Notes: generated by a model not told the origin, from the sequence alone. A DNA stretch of 64,000 nt from Bradyrhizobium sp. LHD-71 (GCF_031157255.1 NZ_JAVIFX010000018.1:1-64000); one strand, 5' to 3'. Shown: positions 28,390-37,137, counted from the stretch's first letter. Numbers and translations: made by a program.

Positions 28390-28593
28390 TCAATCAGTTC
28401 GGCTGAATTTCGTCTGACTGTCCACTTGCGATGGACGCGTCAACAGGAACACGGTCATCGCGCCGGCCAGATACCAGACGAGCGCCACGAAGAGCTGCTT
28501 TGGAATGTTTTCAGGCACGGCCATCGCGACGCTGATCAACGCCGCAATCAAAAACATTAGAAGGCTTCCGACGATCTTCGGCAAATGTGTCAT
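28390..28593 (-). CDS. Small two-span membrane protein (67 aa)
   Basis: The ATG at 28593 is preceded by AAGGAG with 6-bp spacing, a strong site. Two hydrophobic segments, IVGSLLMFLIAALISVAMAV and LFVALVWYLAGAMTVFLLT, flank a short loop (PENIPKQ), and the tail is polar. Unknown function; plausible as a real gene on the basis of start signal and topology. Confidence 0.65.
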   Translation of the reverse strand: MTHLPKIVGSLLMFLIAALISVAMAVPENIPKQLFVALVWYLAGAMTVFLLTRPSQVDSQTKFSRTD

Positions 28594-28739
28594 TTCAGAC
28601 TCCTTCCGACTGCAGTCTTTATGGCGGCGGCTTCGAAGTCATATCTCCCGGTGGAAGCGCGACGACCTTTGACAGATTAACATTGCCGCCGAAGCCCGGT
28701 TCCGCTTTGCGTCGTGCATCGGCGAGCAACGACAATTCG

Positions 28740-28783
28740 CAAAAAAATGGAAAGAGGCGGCCGAGATTGGTCTCGACCGCCTC
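28740..28783 (-). terminator. Rho-independent terminator (minus strand) for the small secreted protein gene
   Basis: GAGGCGG and CCGCCTC plus an inner CGAGA/TCTCG pairing (28754-28783) form a stem with one mismatch and a 4-base loop. Read on the minus strand it is followed by TTTCCATTTTTTT. It lies 46 bp beyond the end of the gene at 28829-29053. Confidence 0.8.
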
Positions 28784-28828
28784 GCATTGAAATATAGGTT
28801 GATTATGAAAATCCGCGTTCGACTACGC

Positions 28829-29053
28829 TTAGCGGCAGGTTCGAACCTTCTTCACGACCCTGTGGCCGTGGTGGCGCGTGACCACCGTACGAATCTTGCA
28901 AATGGGGCGGCGGCGAAACTGGACATGGGTAACGGCTTCCGACGCCAATGCAGACGCGCCAGGCAAGGGTGCCTGGAATGCCGATGCAGGTGATGCGAAT
29001 GATGCCAGGCCCAGCAGCGTTGCGGCCGCGAGTCCAACTGTCGTCTTCTTCAT
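28829..29053 (-). CDS. Small secreted basic protein (74 aa)
   Basis: MKKTTVGLAAATLLGLASF followed by ASPASAFQ is a clean Sec signal with AxA cleavage. The mature part is about 50 residues, basic and His/Arg-rich (FRRRPICKIRTVVTRHHGHR), with two cysteines. GAAGGA precedes the ATG by 9 bp. Similar short secreted proteins occur in Bradyrhizobium without assigned function. Own terminator downstream. Confidence 0.75.
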   Translation of the reverse strand: MKKTTVGLAAATLLGLASFASPASAFQAPLPGASALASEAVTHVQFRRRPICKIRTVVTRHHGHRVVKKVRTCR

Positions 29054-29680
29054 TGATTGTTTCCTTCAAGTCAGCCCCGCGCGTTGTTTGCCGCACGGCG
29101 TCTTAATGCGCGATGAATGACGGCTTGGTTATGAAGTGGGCTTGCGGACCAAACTCGGACGACGGTGATGGATCGTGCCGCGATCTGTGGAAGCTTGAAC
29201 GATAGATAACCGCGGCCTCGAAAACCGCAAGGTGCGAGCATCCTCCACATTGGGAGCGAGCTTGGGGGCTGGTGTCTGTCAAAAAAAGTGCTTTGCCGGC
29301 TTTCGTCGGGTGGCTCCCGGTGACGAGCGTCGAGAGTCAAAAAAAAGCGCTCACAGTATTGCCCATTATACTAGTCGCATGGATGGAAGGAACCAGGTTC
29401 GCGCGGCTGCGTTATCAGAGCAGCCCACTCAATCTAGCCACATCAACCAGCACAGGGACAGTCGTGGACCATGTGATGAGCGCTGACGCGCGTGAAGAAG
29501 ACGCGCGCATCAACGTGTCGTTGCGGGGTTGTGGGGCGGGATCGTTCTCGTGGGTGAGACGGGCGAGGCTGTCTGGATGGACGACGTCGCCAAGCGCCGC
29601 ATCGACGGAGCTGAAGCCCCCGCTCTTCGCGGGGGCCTTCGGTCGGAGCAAATAACAAATAACGGCCTATGGAGCGAAAC
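29054..29680. other. Long intergenic region without a convincing gene
   Basis: These 627 bp carry several short overlapping frames with no start signals. The frame at 29515-29670 (GIVLVGETGEAVWMDDVAKR) looks locally protein-like and may be a decayed fragment, but nothing upstream supports it. The only firm structure is the hairpin at 29616-29636. Confidence 0.4.
29616..29636 (+). terminator. GC-rich hairpin upstream of the 175-aa exported protein gene
   Basis: GCCCCCGC and GCGGGGGC form a perfect 8-bp stem around TCTTC. No U-run follows (CTTCGG), so it is either a weak terminator of upstream transcription or a leader structure 45 bp before the next start. Confidence 0.5.
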
Positions 29681-30208
29681 ATGAAGACTTATGCAGTCCT
29701 GGGTTCCTTTCTTTTACTGACGTCTGCCGCATTCGCTCAGCAGAAAGATCAGGTCATCGCCAACCAGGCCATTGCGATAGGACCGTGGGACATCGCGACA
29801 AACTCGAAGGGTGGCAAGTTCGATAGCTGTGCGATGAGCCGGACAGCGGACGATCTTGGAATCAGTTTCGTGCGGACTGCAGATGGGCTGCTGCTGCTTC
29901 TCGATTCACCCAAGTGGAAACTAGAACGAGCCAAGGCATACACCGTTCGGCTCACCGCTGGCGGTCAGTCCGTGGAAGCCAAGGCACTGGCCGAAACAAA
30001 GAACGTCACGATCACTCTGGCCGACAGGCCGCTGAATGCGAAGCTGAAAATTGCAAATGCATTGGTGGTCCAAGGTGAGGGCGCGACACTCCGCGTGCCG
30101 TTGGATAAGAGTGCACTGGCGCTTGAGCGGCTTGAGGCCTGTTTCGAAAGGAATGTGCGTGAAGGGCCAGAGACCAATCCCTTCGTCGCGCCGAGTCGAA
30201 AGCCCTAG
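29681..30208 (+). CDS. Exported hypothetical protein (175 aa)
   Basis: Sec signal MKTYAVLGSFLLLTSAAFAQ with cleavage after AFA. The mature domain has GGKFDSCAMSRTADDLGISF, GLLLLLDSPKWKLERAKAY and VRLTAGGQSVEAKALAETK. This alternation of strands, with a Cys early and another near the C terminus (LEACFERN), resembles small periplasmic proteins of the IalB type, though that is tentative. GGAG at 29671 fits the ATG at 29681 better than the ATG at 29669. Function unknown. Confidence 0.75.
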   Translation: MKTYAVLGSFLLLTSAAFAQQKDQVIANQAIAIGPWDIATNSKGGKFDSCAMSRTADDLGISFVRTADGLLLLLDSPKWKLERAKAYTVRLTAGGQSVEAKALAETKNVTITLADRPLNAKLKIANALVVQGEGATLRVPLDKSALALERLEACFERNVREGPETNPFVAPSRKP

Positions 30209-30277
30209 GCATCTTTTGTAACTCGGTAAGCATCTCTATGACGCTGTCAGCGTCTGGCAACAGAGCTTCTCATCGGA

Positions 30278-31246
30278 TTAGCTGGTTCGTCGAAGAGCTC
30301 TGTCGCGGGGACTCCTAACGCCGCGCGTCATTCTAGCCCGACGCTGCCGCGCGGGTCGCTGCACCGGCGCGCAGGCCTTGATGAGCGCGAGTGATTTCGC
30401 AACGGCCGCGTTGGAGAGGCTTTTCGGCTTCCAGACACACCAGGTTTCAGACTTGATAGTCTCTTCAGCGATAGTGCAAAACACGGCGCCCGCCAACCGG
30501 GAGCTGGCGAGCGTGCGCGGGACCAGCGCCACGCCCAGGCCGTTTGCCACGCAGGAGACGACGCTGAGCCAGTGCGCAAGCTCGTGTCGCACGTTCGGCA
30601 CGAAGCCAGCCGACAGGCAGCTGCCGATGATGGACTCGTAGTAGTCGGGCGACCTCTTGCGCGAGAACAGCACGAAGTCATCGCGATGAAGTTGTGAAAG
30701 GCTGATCCGTCTTGCCTTTGCATGCCGGTGTGTCGCCGGAAGGCACGCGACAAAAGGCTCCGCATGGTAGCGAAATCCGTCGAGGCCGGTCGGCGTCGTG
30801 CGCACGTGAACGAAGCCCAGATCGATTTCATCGCGATGGAGCGCCTCGATCTGATCAGTCGAACCCATCTCACGCAGGCTGAGATCGACGGCAGGCAGCT
30901 GTGCGCGGAATTCGTCGACGATGGCCGGCAGCCCGCGGTAGAGCATGGAGCCGCCAAAGCCCAGCCGTATCTGGCCGTCGCGGCCGTCCGCGACCGCCTT
31001 GACCAGTTGCTCGGTCTCGTCCATCCGCCGCAGCAACGCCTGCGCCTCGCGCTGAAGCACAACACCGGCAGGCGTCAGCCGTACGTTTCGGCTGTTGCGG
31101 ACAAAGAGTTTCACGCCGAGCTCTGTCTCGAGCTGCCGGATCGCATAGCTCAGCGGGGGCTGCGAGAGCGAAAGTTTCTGTGCGGCGCGGCCGAAATGCC
31201 GCTCGTCCGCCAGCACTGCAAAGTAGCGAAGCTTGCGTGCGTCCAT
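30278..31246 (-). CDS. LysR-family transcriptional regulator
   Basis: A 322-residue regulator with the LysR winged helix at residues 3-62 (LRYFAVLADERHFGRAAQKL, SLSQPPLSYAIRQLETELGV, LFVRNSRNVRLTPAG). The effector domain includes GQIRLGFGGSMLYRGLP. It is divergent from the acyl-CoA dehydrogenase gene, the standard arrangement for a LysR protein controlling the neighbouring operon. A long palindrome at 31264-31286 sits just upstream of its start, and GAGGAGAGG serves as ribosome-binding site. The effector is probably an intermediate of the adjacent pathway. Confidence 0.93.
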   Translation of the reverse strand: MDARKLRYFAVLADERHFGRAAQKLSLSQPPLSYAIRQLETELGVKLFVRNSRNVRLTPAGVVLQREAQALLRRMDETEQLVKAVADGRDGQIRLGFGGSMLYRGLPAIVDEFRAQLPAVDLSLREMGSTDQIEALHRDEIDLGFVHVRTTPTGLDGFRYHAEPFVACLPATHRHAKARRISLSQLHRDDFVLFSRKRSPDYYESIIGSCLSAGFVPNVRHELAHWLSVVSCVANGLGVALVPRTLASSRLAGAVFCTIAEETIKSETWCVWKPKSLSNAAVAKSLALIKACAPVQRPARQRRARMTRGVRSPRDRALRRTS

Positions 31247-31263
31247 TCGGACCTCTCCTCAGA

Positions 31264-31286
31264 ATTGATACAAGATCTGTATCAAT
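31264..31286. promoter_or_regulatory. Perfect inverted repeat, probable LysR operator
   Basis: Arms ATTGATACA (31264-31272) and TGTATCAAT (31278-31286) are perfect 9-bp inverted repeats around AGATC. The site is 17 bp upstream of the LysR start and 121 bp upstream of the acyl-CoA dehydrogenase start. It contains the T-N11-A spacing expected of LysR boxes. Confidence 0.7.
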
Positions 31287-31407
31287 CGCGCCGAAATCAA
31301 TATTGGACGATATCGCCAAGCTGGTTCAATGAATAGAGCCTGCCGGCGTTTGCACCACGAAAGACGCCGTAACGCCCGCAGGATCCGTTCAGCTCGAGGA
31401 GGAGTTC

Positions 31408-33159
31408 ATGACCGCTCATGTCAATCTCGCCACCCGTCAGGCAACAGCGAGCAGGTCCCGAGCGCTGGCGCCGACGTGCCGCGGCCTGAATTTCTACGAC
31501 ATCGACCTGAGCTTGCAGAGCCTGCTGCCCATCTACATGGAGCCGGCACAGCTTGCTCATATCTCGCCGCATCTGGCTTCACTGGGCGAAGTCGCCGGCG
31601 GCCGGCTCTCGGAGCTGTCGGACGCCGCGGAGCGGCATCCGCCAGTGCTGCATGCCAGAGATTCGTTCGGTCGCGACGAGGAATGGATCGAGTATCACCC
31701 GGCCTATCGGGAGATGGAGAACATCGCATTCGGCCAATATGGCATCCACGCGATGACGCATCGCGCCGGCGTTCTCGGCTCCTCGGCGCCGTTTGCGCCG
31801 ATCGCAAAGTACGTTTTCCATTACGTGTTTGCGCAGGCCGAATTCGGCTTGCTGTGCCCGGTCAATCTCACCGACAGCTCGTCGGAGCTCGTGCGCCGGT
31901 TCGGCAGTGAGGAACTAAAGGCGCGGTATCTTCCTGCCATGTGGTCCCAGGACGTTTCGCAGCTGAACCGCTGTGCGCAATTCATGACCGAGAAGGCGGG
32001 AGGCTCCGACGTTGGCGCTGGAGATTTGACCGCTGTCCGCAGCGGCGAGCACTGGCTGCTGTTCGGAGAAAAATGGTTCTGCTCGAACGTCGATGCCGAA
32101 GTCGCCGTGCTGCTGGCGCGGCCCGAGGGGGCAGCCGCCGGTGGCCGCGGGCTGGGCCTGTTCCTCATGCCCAAGACGCTGCCGGATGGCAGCCGCAATG
32201 CGTACCGGATCGTGCGCCTCAAGGACAAGCTCGGCAGCCGCACCATGGCGAGCGGCGAGATCGTGTTCGAGGGCGCCGTTGCGTATCAGCTCGGCGAGCT
32301 CGACCAGGGCCTGAAGCAGATGCTCGTGATGGTCAATTCCAGCCGTGTGTCGCATCTGGCGCGTGCTGCCGGAATGATGCGACGCTGCCTCAACGAGGCG
32401 CTGCAGGCCGCGCGGCATCGCAACGCTTTCGGACGTGCCGTGATCGACCACCCGCTGATGCGCCGGCAGCTCGTCAAGTTGATGGTGCCGACCGAGCAGG
32501 CGCTGTCCGCACTTCTGCATGCGGCGGTTGCGCCGGAAGCCGTCCTGCGGCTTCTCACGCCCATCGCCAAGTATCGTGCCTGCCGTGATAACGTCACGGT
32601 CGCCACCGGCGCGATGGAGGCGCGCGGCGGCAATGGTTACATCGAGGACTGGCCCAATGCGCGCCTGGTGCGGGATGCGCATCTCGGGCTGCTCTGGGAG
32701 GGCACCAGCAACATCAACGCGCTCGATGCGGTGCAACGCGCAGTCGGCAAGGCGCGCGCGCACCTTGCCTGGCGCGACGACATGATGGAGCGCCTGCAGG
32801 CGTCCGCCGGCGTTCCGGGTCAATTCCGCACGCGAGTCGAAGGCGCCATCAATGCGGCGCTTGCTTTTGTGGAGGAGGTCGCGCGCCATCCGGACTACGA
32901 GCGCTTCTCGCGCATCGCGGCCGGCAAGCTCTATCATGCGACGACCGCTGCCTTGATGGCATCTGAAGGTGCGCGCCAGGGCGGCGAGGGCGGGGATGCA
33001 CGGCGGCTGTTGCTCGCCCGCTTTGTGCTCGAGCATCGTCTGCAGGAACAGGCGGCGCTCAGCCTCGAAAAGCAGCGCTGGGAGGACGAAGCCATCGACC
33101 TTCTGCTTGGTGATGCGCCCGTGCCGCTCGACCGGGCTGCCGCAGTTCTTCAAGGGTGA
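31408..33159 (+). CDS. AidB-like acyl-CoA dehydrogenase
   Basis: A 583-residue flavoprotein of the acyl-CoA dehydrogenase superfamily, longer than the 380-residue beta-oxidation enzymes and like the AidB branch. FAD/substrate motifs appear in order: LTDSSSELVRRFGS, AQFMTEKAGGSDVGAGDLTA, KLGSRTMASGEIVFE and the C-terminal EARGGNGYIEDWPNARLVRD followed by LGLLWEGTSNI. GGAGGAG precedes the start. It is divergent from a LysR gene and 4 bp ahead of a hydratase-type gene, so a catabolic rather than DNA-repair role is likely. The substrate is not deducible. Confidence 0.87.
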   Translation: MTAHVNLATRQATASRSRALAPTCRGLNFYDIDLSLQSLLPIYMEPAQLAHISPHLASLGEVAGGRLSELSDAAERHPPVLHARDSFGRDEEWIEYHPAYREMENIAFGQYGIHAMTHRAGVLGSSAPFAPIAKYVFHYVFAQAEFGLLCPVNLTDSSSELVRRFGSEELKARYLPAMWSQDVSQLNRCAQFMTEKAGGSDVGAGDLTAVRSGEHWLLFGEKWFCSNVDAEVAVLLARPEGAAAGGRGLGLFLMPKTLPDGSRNAYRIVRLKDKLGSRTMASGEIVFEGAVAYQLGELDQGLKQMLVMVNSSRVSHLARAAGMMRRCLNEALQAARHRNAFGRAVIDHPLMRRQLVKLMVPTEQALSALLHAAVAPEAVLRLLTPIAKYRACRDNVTVATGAMEARGGNGYIEDWPNARLVRDAHLGLLWEGTSNINALDAVQRAVGKARAHLAWRDDMMERLQASAGVPGQFRTRVEGAINAALAFVEEVARHPDYERFSRIAAGKLYHATTAALMASEGARQGGEGGDARRLLLARFVLEHRLQEQAALSLEKQRWEDEAIDLLLGDAPVPLDRAAAVLQG

Positions 33160-33163
33160 GGTG

Positions 33164-33949
33164 ATGAGCAATCCTGCAGAACGCGAGCTGGCGCAATGTC
33201 TCGCGACCCTTCGCCGCGAGGGACGCCAGCAGAGCGGACTCGACCCGCGCCTCGTACCGACGGACAAGGAGGCGGCCTATCGCGTGGCGCGCCTGGTCGA
33301 GGAAGAGCTGGGCTGGGAGGTTGGCGGCTGGAAGATTGCCGCCATGAAGGCGGAGCTGCAGCGTGAGCTCCGCACGGATTCGCCGATCTACGGCCGTGTC
33401 TATGCATCCGGCATCCGGCCCGCGCCCGTGACGGTCGAGCTTGCAAGCCAGTGCAGCCCCATCCCTGAGGTCGAGTACCAGGCGCGTCTCGGCGCCGACC
33501 TGCCGCCACGCGACCGGCCTTACGTTGTGGAAGAGGTCGCCGACGCCGTGACTTCGCTCCACACTGGTATCGAACTTGCCGAGTGTCGCTTTGTTCATGA
33601 CGCCGCGTTTCCGCCACTGCCGGCGATCCTTGCGGACGGGGCAGGGAGTGGCGGAATCGCTTACGGGCCTGCGATCGAGAACTGGCGAAGCCGTGACATC
33701 GCGGGACAAGAGGTCACACTTCGCTGCAACGGCACGGTGCGTCGCAAAGGCAGCGCTTCGGCAGCGCTCGACCATCCGCTTGTGCCGCTGACCTGGCTCG
33801 CGAACGAGCTCTCCCGCACCAGGATCGGACTGAAGGCAGGCCAGTTCATCAGCACCGGCACGCTGACAGGAATGCTGCGCCCGAAGTCCGGCGAAACCTA
33901 TGCCGCTGATTTCGGACCTTTCGGGACGGTGCAGGTGACGTACACGTGA
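33164..33949 (+). CDS. 2-keto-4-pentenoate hydratase-like protein (FAH superfamily)
   Basis: A 261-residue protein of the fumarylacetoacetate hydrolase fold, resembling MhpD/TesE/XylJ hydratases. It shows GWEVGGWKIAAM, PIYGRVYASGIRP, EVEYQARLGADLPPR, IELAECRFVHDA and GQFISTGTLTGMLRP. Such enzymes add water to 2-hydroxypenta-2,4-dienoates in meta-cleavage pathways, or decarboxylate related acids. The ATG at 33164 is 4 bp after the dehydrogenase stop (GGTGAGG overlaps it), so the two are one operon. No aldolase or ring-cleavage dioxygenase is adjacent. Confidence 0.85.
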   Translation: MSNPAERELAQCLATLRREGRQQSGLDPRLVPTDKEAAYRVARLVEEELGWEVGGWKIAAMKAELQRELRTDSPIYGRVYASGIRPAPVTVELASQCSPIPEVEYQARLGADLPPRDRPYVVEEVADAVTSLHTGIELAECRFVHDAAFPPLPAILADGAGSGGIAYGPAIENWRSRDIAGQEVTLRCNGTVRRKGSASAALDHPLVPLTWLANELSRTRIGLKAGQFISTGTLTGMLRPKSGETYAADFGPFGTVQVTYT

Positions 33950-33996
33950 CGTCCGCAGGCTCGGCGTCGTTCGTGTGTGCGGAGCCAGACCGACAC

Positions 33997-34512
33997 TCAG
34001 TCACCGGTGTCCGACGCGTCCATCGCCTGGTCCGAAGCAAGCAGGCGCTCCGCACGTTCCGTGAAGCGGAGCAGCAATTCCGCGAGCTCCGCCCGCTCAC
34101 TCGCCGGCATTGCCTCGAGCAGAACTTCGTTCACTTGTGACCCGGCCGCGACAATAGTCGCGTTGGCGGCCTCGCCTCTGCGCGTCAACGCAATCAGAAC
34201 CTCCCGATTGTTGAATGGATTGGGAGACCGGGTCACAAGCCCGCGTTCGACCAGATTCGACACCGACCGGCTGATCTGGGTGATATCGAGGCCCATTCCA
34301 GCTGCGAGATCGCCCAGCGTGCGCGGTGCTCGTTCGCCGAGTTGGGCAATCACGCCCCATTCCCCTTGCGGCAGACCCAACAGCCGTCGGTAACGAATTC
34401 CGGCTGCGCGTTTCAGCAAGTTGGCAAGGATCATGATCTTGCGCGAGAGGACAAATGTCGGCTGTTCTCGGGCAGCAGGCCGGAGCTGCAGGTGTCGTTT
34501 CGGCTTTCCCAT
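33997..34512 (-). CDS. MarR-family transcriptional regulator
   Basis: A 171-residue winged-helix repressor. ILANLLKRAAGIRYRRLLGL, GEWGVIAQLGERAPRTLGDL, LDITQISRSVSNLVERGLVT and NREVLIALTRRGEA are the expected helices and wing. The start at 34512 follows AGGAG with 5-bp spacing; the frame reads on upstream to 35049 but that part is antisense to the Rieske gene. It is divergent from the Rieske oxygenase, and two palindromes lie between them. Likely represses that oxygenase until a phenolic or aromatic ligand binds. Confidence 0.9.
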   Translation of the reverse strand: MGKPKRHLQLRPAAREQPTFVLSRKIMILANLLKRAAGIRYRRLLGLPQGEWGVIAQLGERAPRTLGDLAAGMGLDITQISRSVSNLVERGLVTRSPNPFNNREVLIALTRRGEAANATIVAAGSQVNEVLLEAMPASERAELAELLLRFTERAERLLASDQAMDASDTGD

Positions 34513-34549
34513 CAAACTCCTCGCGCGCCTCCGCATCGGATCATCATAC

Positions 34550-34562
34550 TTGAGATTCTCAA
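34550..34562. promoter_or_regulatory. Inverted repeat in the MarR/Rieske intergenic region, site 1
   Basis: TTGAG-ATT-CTCAA, 38 bp upstream of the MarR start. Its half-site is related to that of site 2 (TTGA). Confidence 0.5.
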
Positions 34563-34567
34563 ATAAG

Positions 34568-34588
34568 ACACTTGACAAATTCAAGTGT
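34568..34588. promoter_or_regulatory. Palindromic operator overlapping a -35 box, site 2
   Basis: Perfect 8-bp arms ACACTTGA (34568-34575) and TCAAGTGT (34581-34588) flank CAAAT. The consensus -35 sequence TTGACA (34572-34577, plus strand) lies inside it; no good -10 was found at the usual distance. The size and position suit a MarR dimer that represses the Rieske gene and itself. Confidence 0.7.
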
Positions 34589-34737
34589 GAGTCGCCAGCT
34601 TGTGAGCGCTTCAAATTGAGCCGCTTCGGCACGCACGAGACCGGCGCGGCGGGAAGGGGACAGCGGGGCGCACCGCGCCTGCTGCAGAACATCGCCAATC
34701 CAGTCAGCCAGAAGATCGTGGAAACGGGAGCCGCCCC

Positions 34738-35928
34738 ATGAACACCACCCAGACGGAAAGTGGACTTGGAACGGCCTACCAGATGCGACCGGCGGCAACG
34801 CGCACCGAACTCACCTCGGTGGGGCGCGGCACTCCGATGGGCGAACTGCTGCGGCGGTATTGGCACCCGGTGGGTGTTTCGACTGATGCCACCGATGTTC
34901 CGAACAAAGTGCGTGCTCTGGGCGAGGACCTGATTCTTTTCCGCGACAAGCAGGGCCGGATTGGCCTGTTGCACGCCCGGTGCTGCCATCGTGGCACGAC
35001 GCTCTACTACGGCAAGGTCGAGGAAGATGGGCTCCGCTGCTGTTATCACGGTTGGAAATTCGATACCGAAGGCCGCTGTCTGGAGCAGCCTTGCGAACCC
35101 GAAGGCGGTTCATTCAAGGACAAGGTACGGCAACCTTGGTATCCTGTGCAGGAGCGCTACGGGCTGATCTTCGCTTACATGGGGCCGGCCGACAAAAGAC
35201 CGGTGCTGCCGCGTTACGCGTGCCTGGAACGCATGGAGCCGGGCGAGTTCGTCGAGGCCGATGACACGTCGGTCGGAGGCGGCGGACCCGCCATCATTCC
35301 CTGCAACTGGTTGCAGCATTTCGAGAACGTCGTCGATCCGTACCACGTTCCCGTATTGCACGGGTCCTTCAGCGGTCCACAATTCACCAACATGATGGCC
35401 GCCTTGCCAGAGGTCAGATTCGAGAAGTCATCATGTGGCGTCACCGTCCGTTCGATCCGCAAGCAGGAGAACGGCAAGATCTTCTACCGGATCACGGAAG
35501 CTGTGCTTCCAACGTTGCGTGTGGTCCCAAATCCGCGTGTGGCAGAATTCGCGCGTGTGGAATCAATCGGCTGGGTCTTGCCGATGGATGACACATCGTT
35601 CCGCATCTATGTCGCCGGCCGGGTCAAGAACGCAGGCGATATCGGCCGCATGCGTTCGAAGTTCGAGGGGAAATTCTGGAGCGAGATGACGGAGCAGGAG
35701 CATCAGCGGCTTCCGGGAGACTACGAGGCGCAGGTCGGCCAAGGGCCGGTTACGATCCATTCGGAGGAGCATTTTGGGCAAACCGACCGCGGCATCGTCA
35801 TGCTCCGGCGCATGCTCAAGGATCAGTTGGACGCGCTCGCTGTTGGTCGCGATCCGGTTGGCGTCTCCTTCGATCAGGCGGCCCAGCCGATCGAGTTCGA
35901 AGCGGGAAACTACATCCGCGATGCGTAG
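34738..35928 (+). CDS. Rieske non-heme iron oxygenase, alpha subunit
   Basis: A 396-residue oxygenase. The Rieske [2Fe-2S] ligands are C82-x-H84 in RCCHRG and C101-x2-H104 in RCCYHGW. The catalytic iron site is D200-x2-H203-x4-H208 in NVVDPYHVPVLHG. The layout matches phthalate dioxygenase/vanillate demethylase-type enzymes, which hydroxylate or demethylate aromatic acids or cleave aryl ethers. These need a reductase, and none is encoded nearby, so an electron donor from elsewhere is required. A 225-bp leader with a MarR-type palindrome precedes it. Convergent with the CaiB gene. Confidence 0.92.
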   Translation: MNTTQTESGLGTAYQMRPAATRTELTSVGRGTPMGELLRRYWHPVGVSTDATDVPNKVRALGEDLILFRDKQGRIGLLHARCCHRGTTLYYGKVEEDGLRCCYHGWKFDTEGRCLEQPCEPEGGSFKDKVRQPWYPVQERYGLIFAYMGPADKRPVLPRYACLERMEPGEFVEADDTSVGGGGPAIIPCNWLQHFENVVDPYHVPVLHGSFSGPQFTNMMAALPEVRFEKSSCGVTVRSIRKQENGKIFYRITEAVLPTLRVVPNPRVAEFARVESIGWVLPMDDTSFRIYVAGRVKNAGDIGRMRSKFEGKFWSEMTEQEHQRLPGDYEAQVGQGPVTIHSEEHFGQTDRGIVMLRRMLKDQLDALAVGRDPVGVSFDQAAQPIEFEAGNYIRDA

Positions 35929-35988
35929 GTCGTCGGTCGGGAGCCTGGACCCCAACCTCGTGTGCATCCAACAGACTCCAGTGCCCCT

Positions 35989-37137
35989 TTAGCGCCAGAT
36001 GCCCGCAAGGAGCGACGCCGAATCCTGTCCGACATCCGGAGCAGGGCGCAAGGACGCTTCCACATCGCCAATCATGCCCGGCGTCCGCGCGGCGATCACC
36101 GCGCCCATGCCGGGCGTTTCGGTCTGCAGCGCGCCGCGCGTTTCCCGCACGTGTTCGTTGGCCAGCCACTCGGACGGATTCTGGATGCGGTCGGCGATAA
36201 GGTCCGCCGCGTGCAGGCGCGATAGCCAGGAGTCGGTGGTGTCGGTCGCAAAGACTCTGCGCAATTCGGCGGCGAGTTCTTCGGCGCGATCGGCGCGGAG
36301 CGCGAAGCTGGCGTACCTCGGCTCGTTCCCGAGGTCCTCGCGGCCCAGCACCGAACAAAGCCGGCCGTACTGAGCCTCCGTCACCAGCGTCACCATCAGC
36401 CAGCCGTCGCGCGTCCTGTAGCTTCCGGCTGGAACGTTGAGCAGACGCGGCGTTCCGCCCTCGAGCGCGTGCTCGGCGAACTTGTGGCCCAGCAGCGCCG
36501 CGGTCGATTGCGAAAGACTGACGTCGATGTGTCGACCCTTGCCGACAGTGGCGCGGGCGAACAGGGCCGTCGAAATCGCCTGAAATCCGTACAAGCCGGT
36601 CGAGACGTCGGAGAGGATCGCGCCGACCCGGTGCGGGATCCCGTCCGCACCGACGTTCACCGAAACAAGGCCGGAGAATGCCTGGGCGACGGAGTCGGAG
36701 CATGGCCGCTGCGCGTACGGGCCTTGCTGTCCGAACCCGCTGATCGACAGATAGATCAGCCGTGGATTGTCACGGCTCAAGGCGCCGTATCCCAGGCCGA
36801 GCCGGTCCATGACGCCGGGACGGAAACCTTCGATGACGACGTCGGCAGCCAGCGCCAGCTTGCGCGCGGTCTCGATCGCCTCGGGCTGCTTGAGATCCAG
36901 CGCAAGACTGCGCTTGCCACGATTGTAGACGGCCGACAATGAGGATTGGCTGCCGTAGGTCGTGCCAAGCTTGCGCGACCAGTCGCCTTCTGGCGGCTCG
37001 ATCTTGATGACGTCGGCGCCGTTGGCGGCGAGAAGATAACCCGTGTAGGGGGAGGCGACGCCCTGACCGAAATCGAGCACGCGCAGTCCGCGGAAGGGTG
37101 CTTCATGGCTCGGCTGAAGATGTTCGGTCATGTTCAT
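35989..37137 (-). CDS. CaiB/BaiF (class III) CoA-transferase
   Basis: A 382-residue family III CoA-transferase. It has the opening GLRVLDFGQGVASPYTGYLL, DVIKIEPPEGDWSR, NRGKRSLALDLKQPE and VIEGFRPGVMDRLGLGY. The catalytic Asp177 in AILSDVSTGLYG forms the aspartyl-CoA intermediate. It moves CoA between carboxylic acids, so it can activate an acid for the downstream CoA-dependent steps. Its ATG overlaps the stop of the quinone oxidoreductase gene (ATGA), which makes it the third gene of the 38917-35989 operon. Confidence 0.92.
   Translation of the reverse strand: MNMTEHLQPSHEAPFRGLRVLDFGQGVASPYTGYLLAANGADVIKIEPPEGDWSRKLGTTYGSQSSLSAVYNRGKRSLALDLKQPEAIETARKLALAADVVIEGFRPGVMDRLGLGYGALSRDNPRLIYLSISGFGQQGPYAQRPCSDSVAQAFSGLVSVNVGADGIPHRVGAILSDVSTGLYGFQAISTALFARATVGKGRHIDVSLSQSTAALLGHKFAEHALEGGTPRLLNVPAGSYRTRDGWLMVTLVTEAQYGRLCSVLGREDLGNEPRYASFALRADRAEELAAELRRVFATDTTDSWLSRLHAADLIADRIQNPSEWLANEHVRETRGALQTETPGMGAVIAARTPGMIGDVEASLRPAPDVGQDSASLLAGIWR

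Noticed and set aside
29272-29655. 127-codon plus-strand frame in the long gap
   Set aside because: No ribosome-binding site, Ser/Thr/Arg-rich product, and it crosses a strong hairpin.
31915-33267. 450-codon antisense frame across the acyl-CoA dehydrogenase
   Set aside because: Shadow of a gene with full FAD and substrate motifs.
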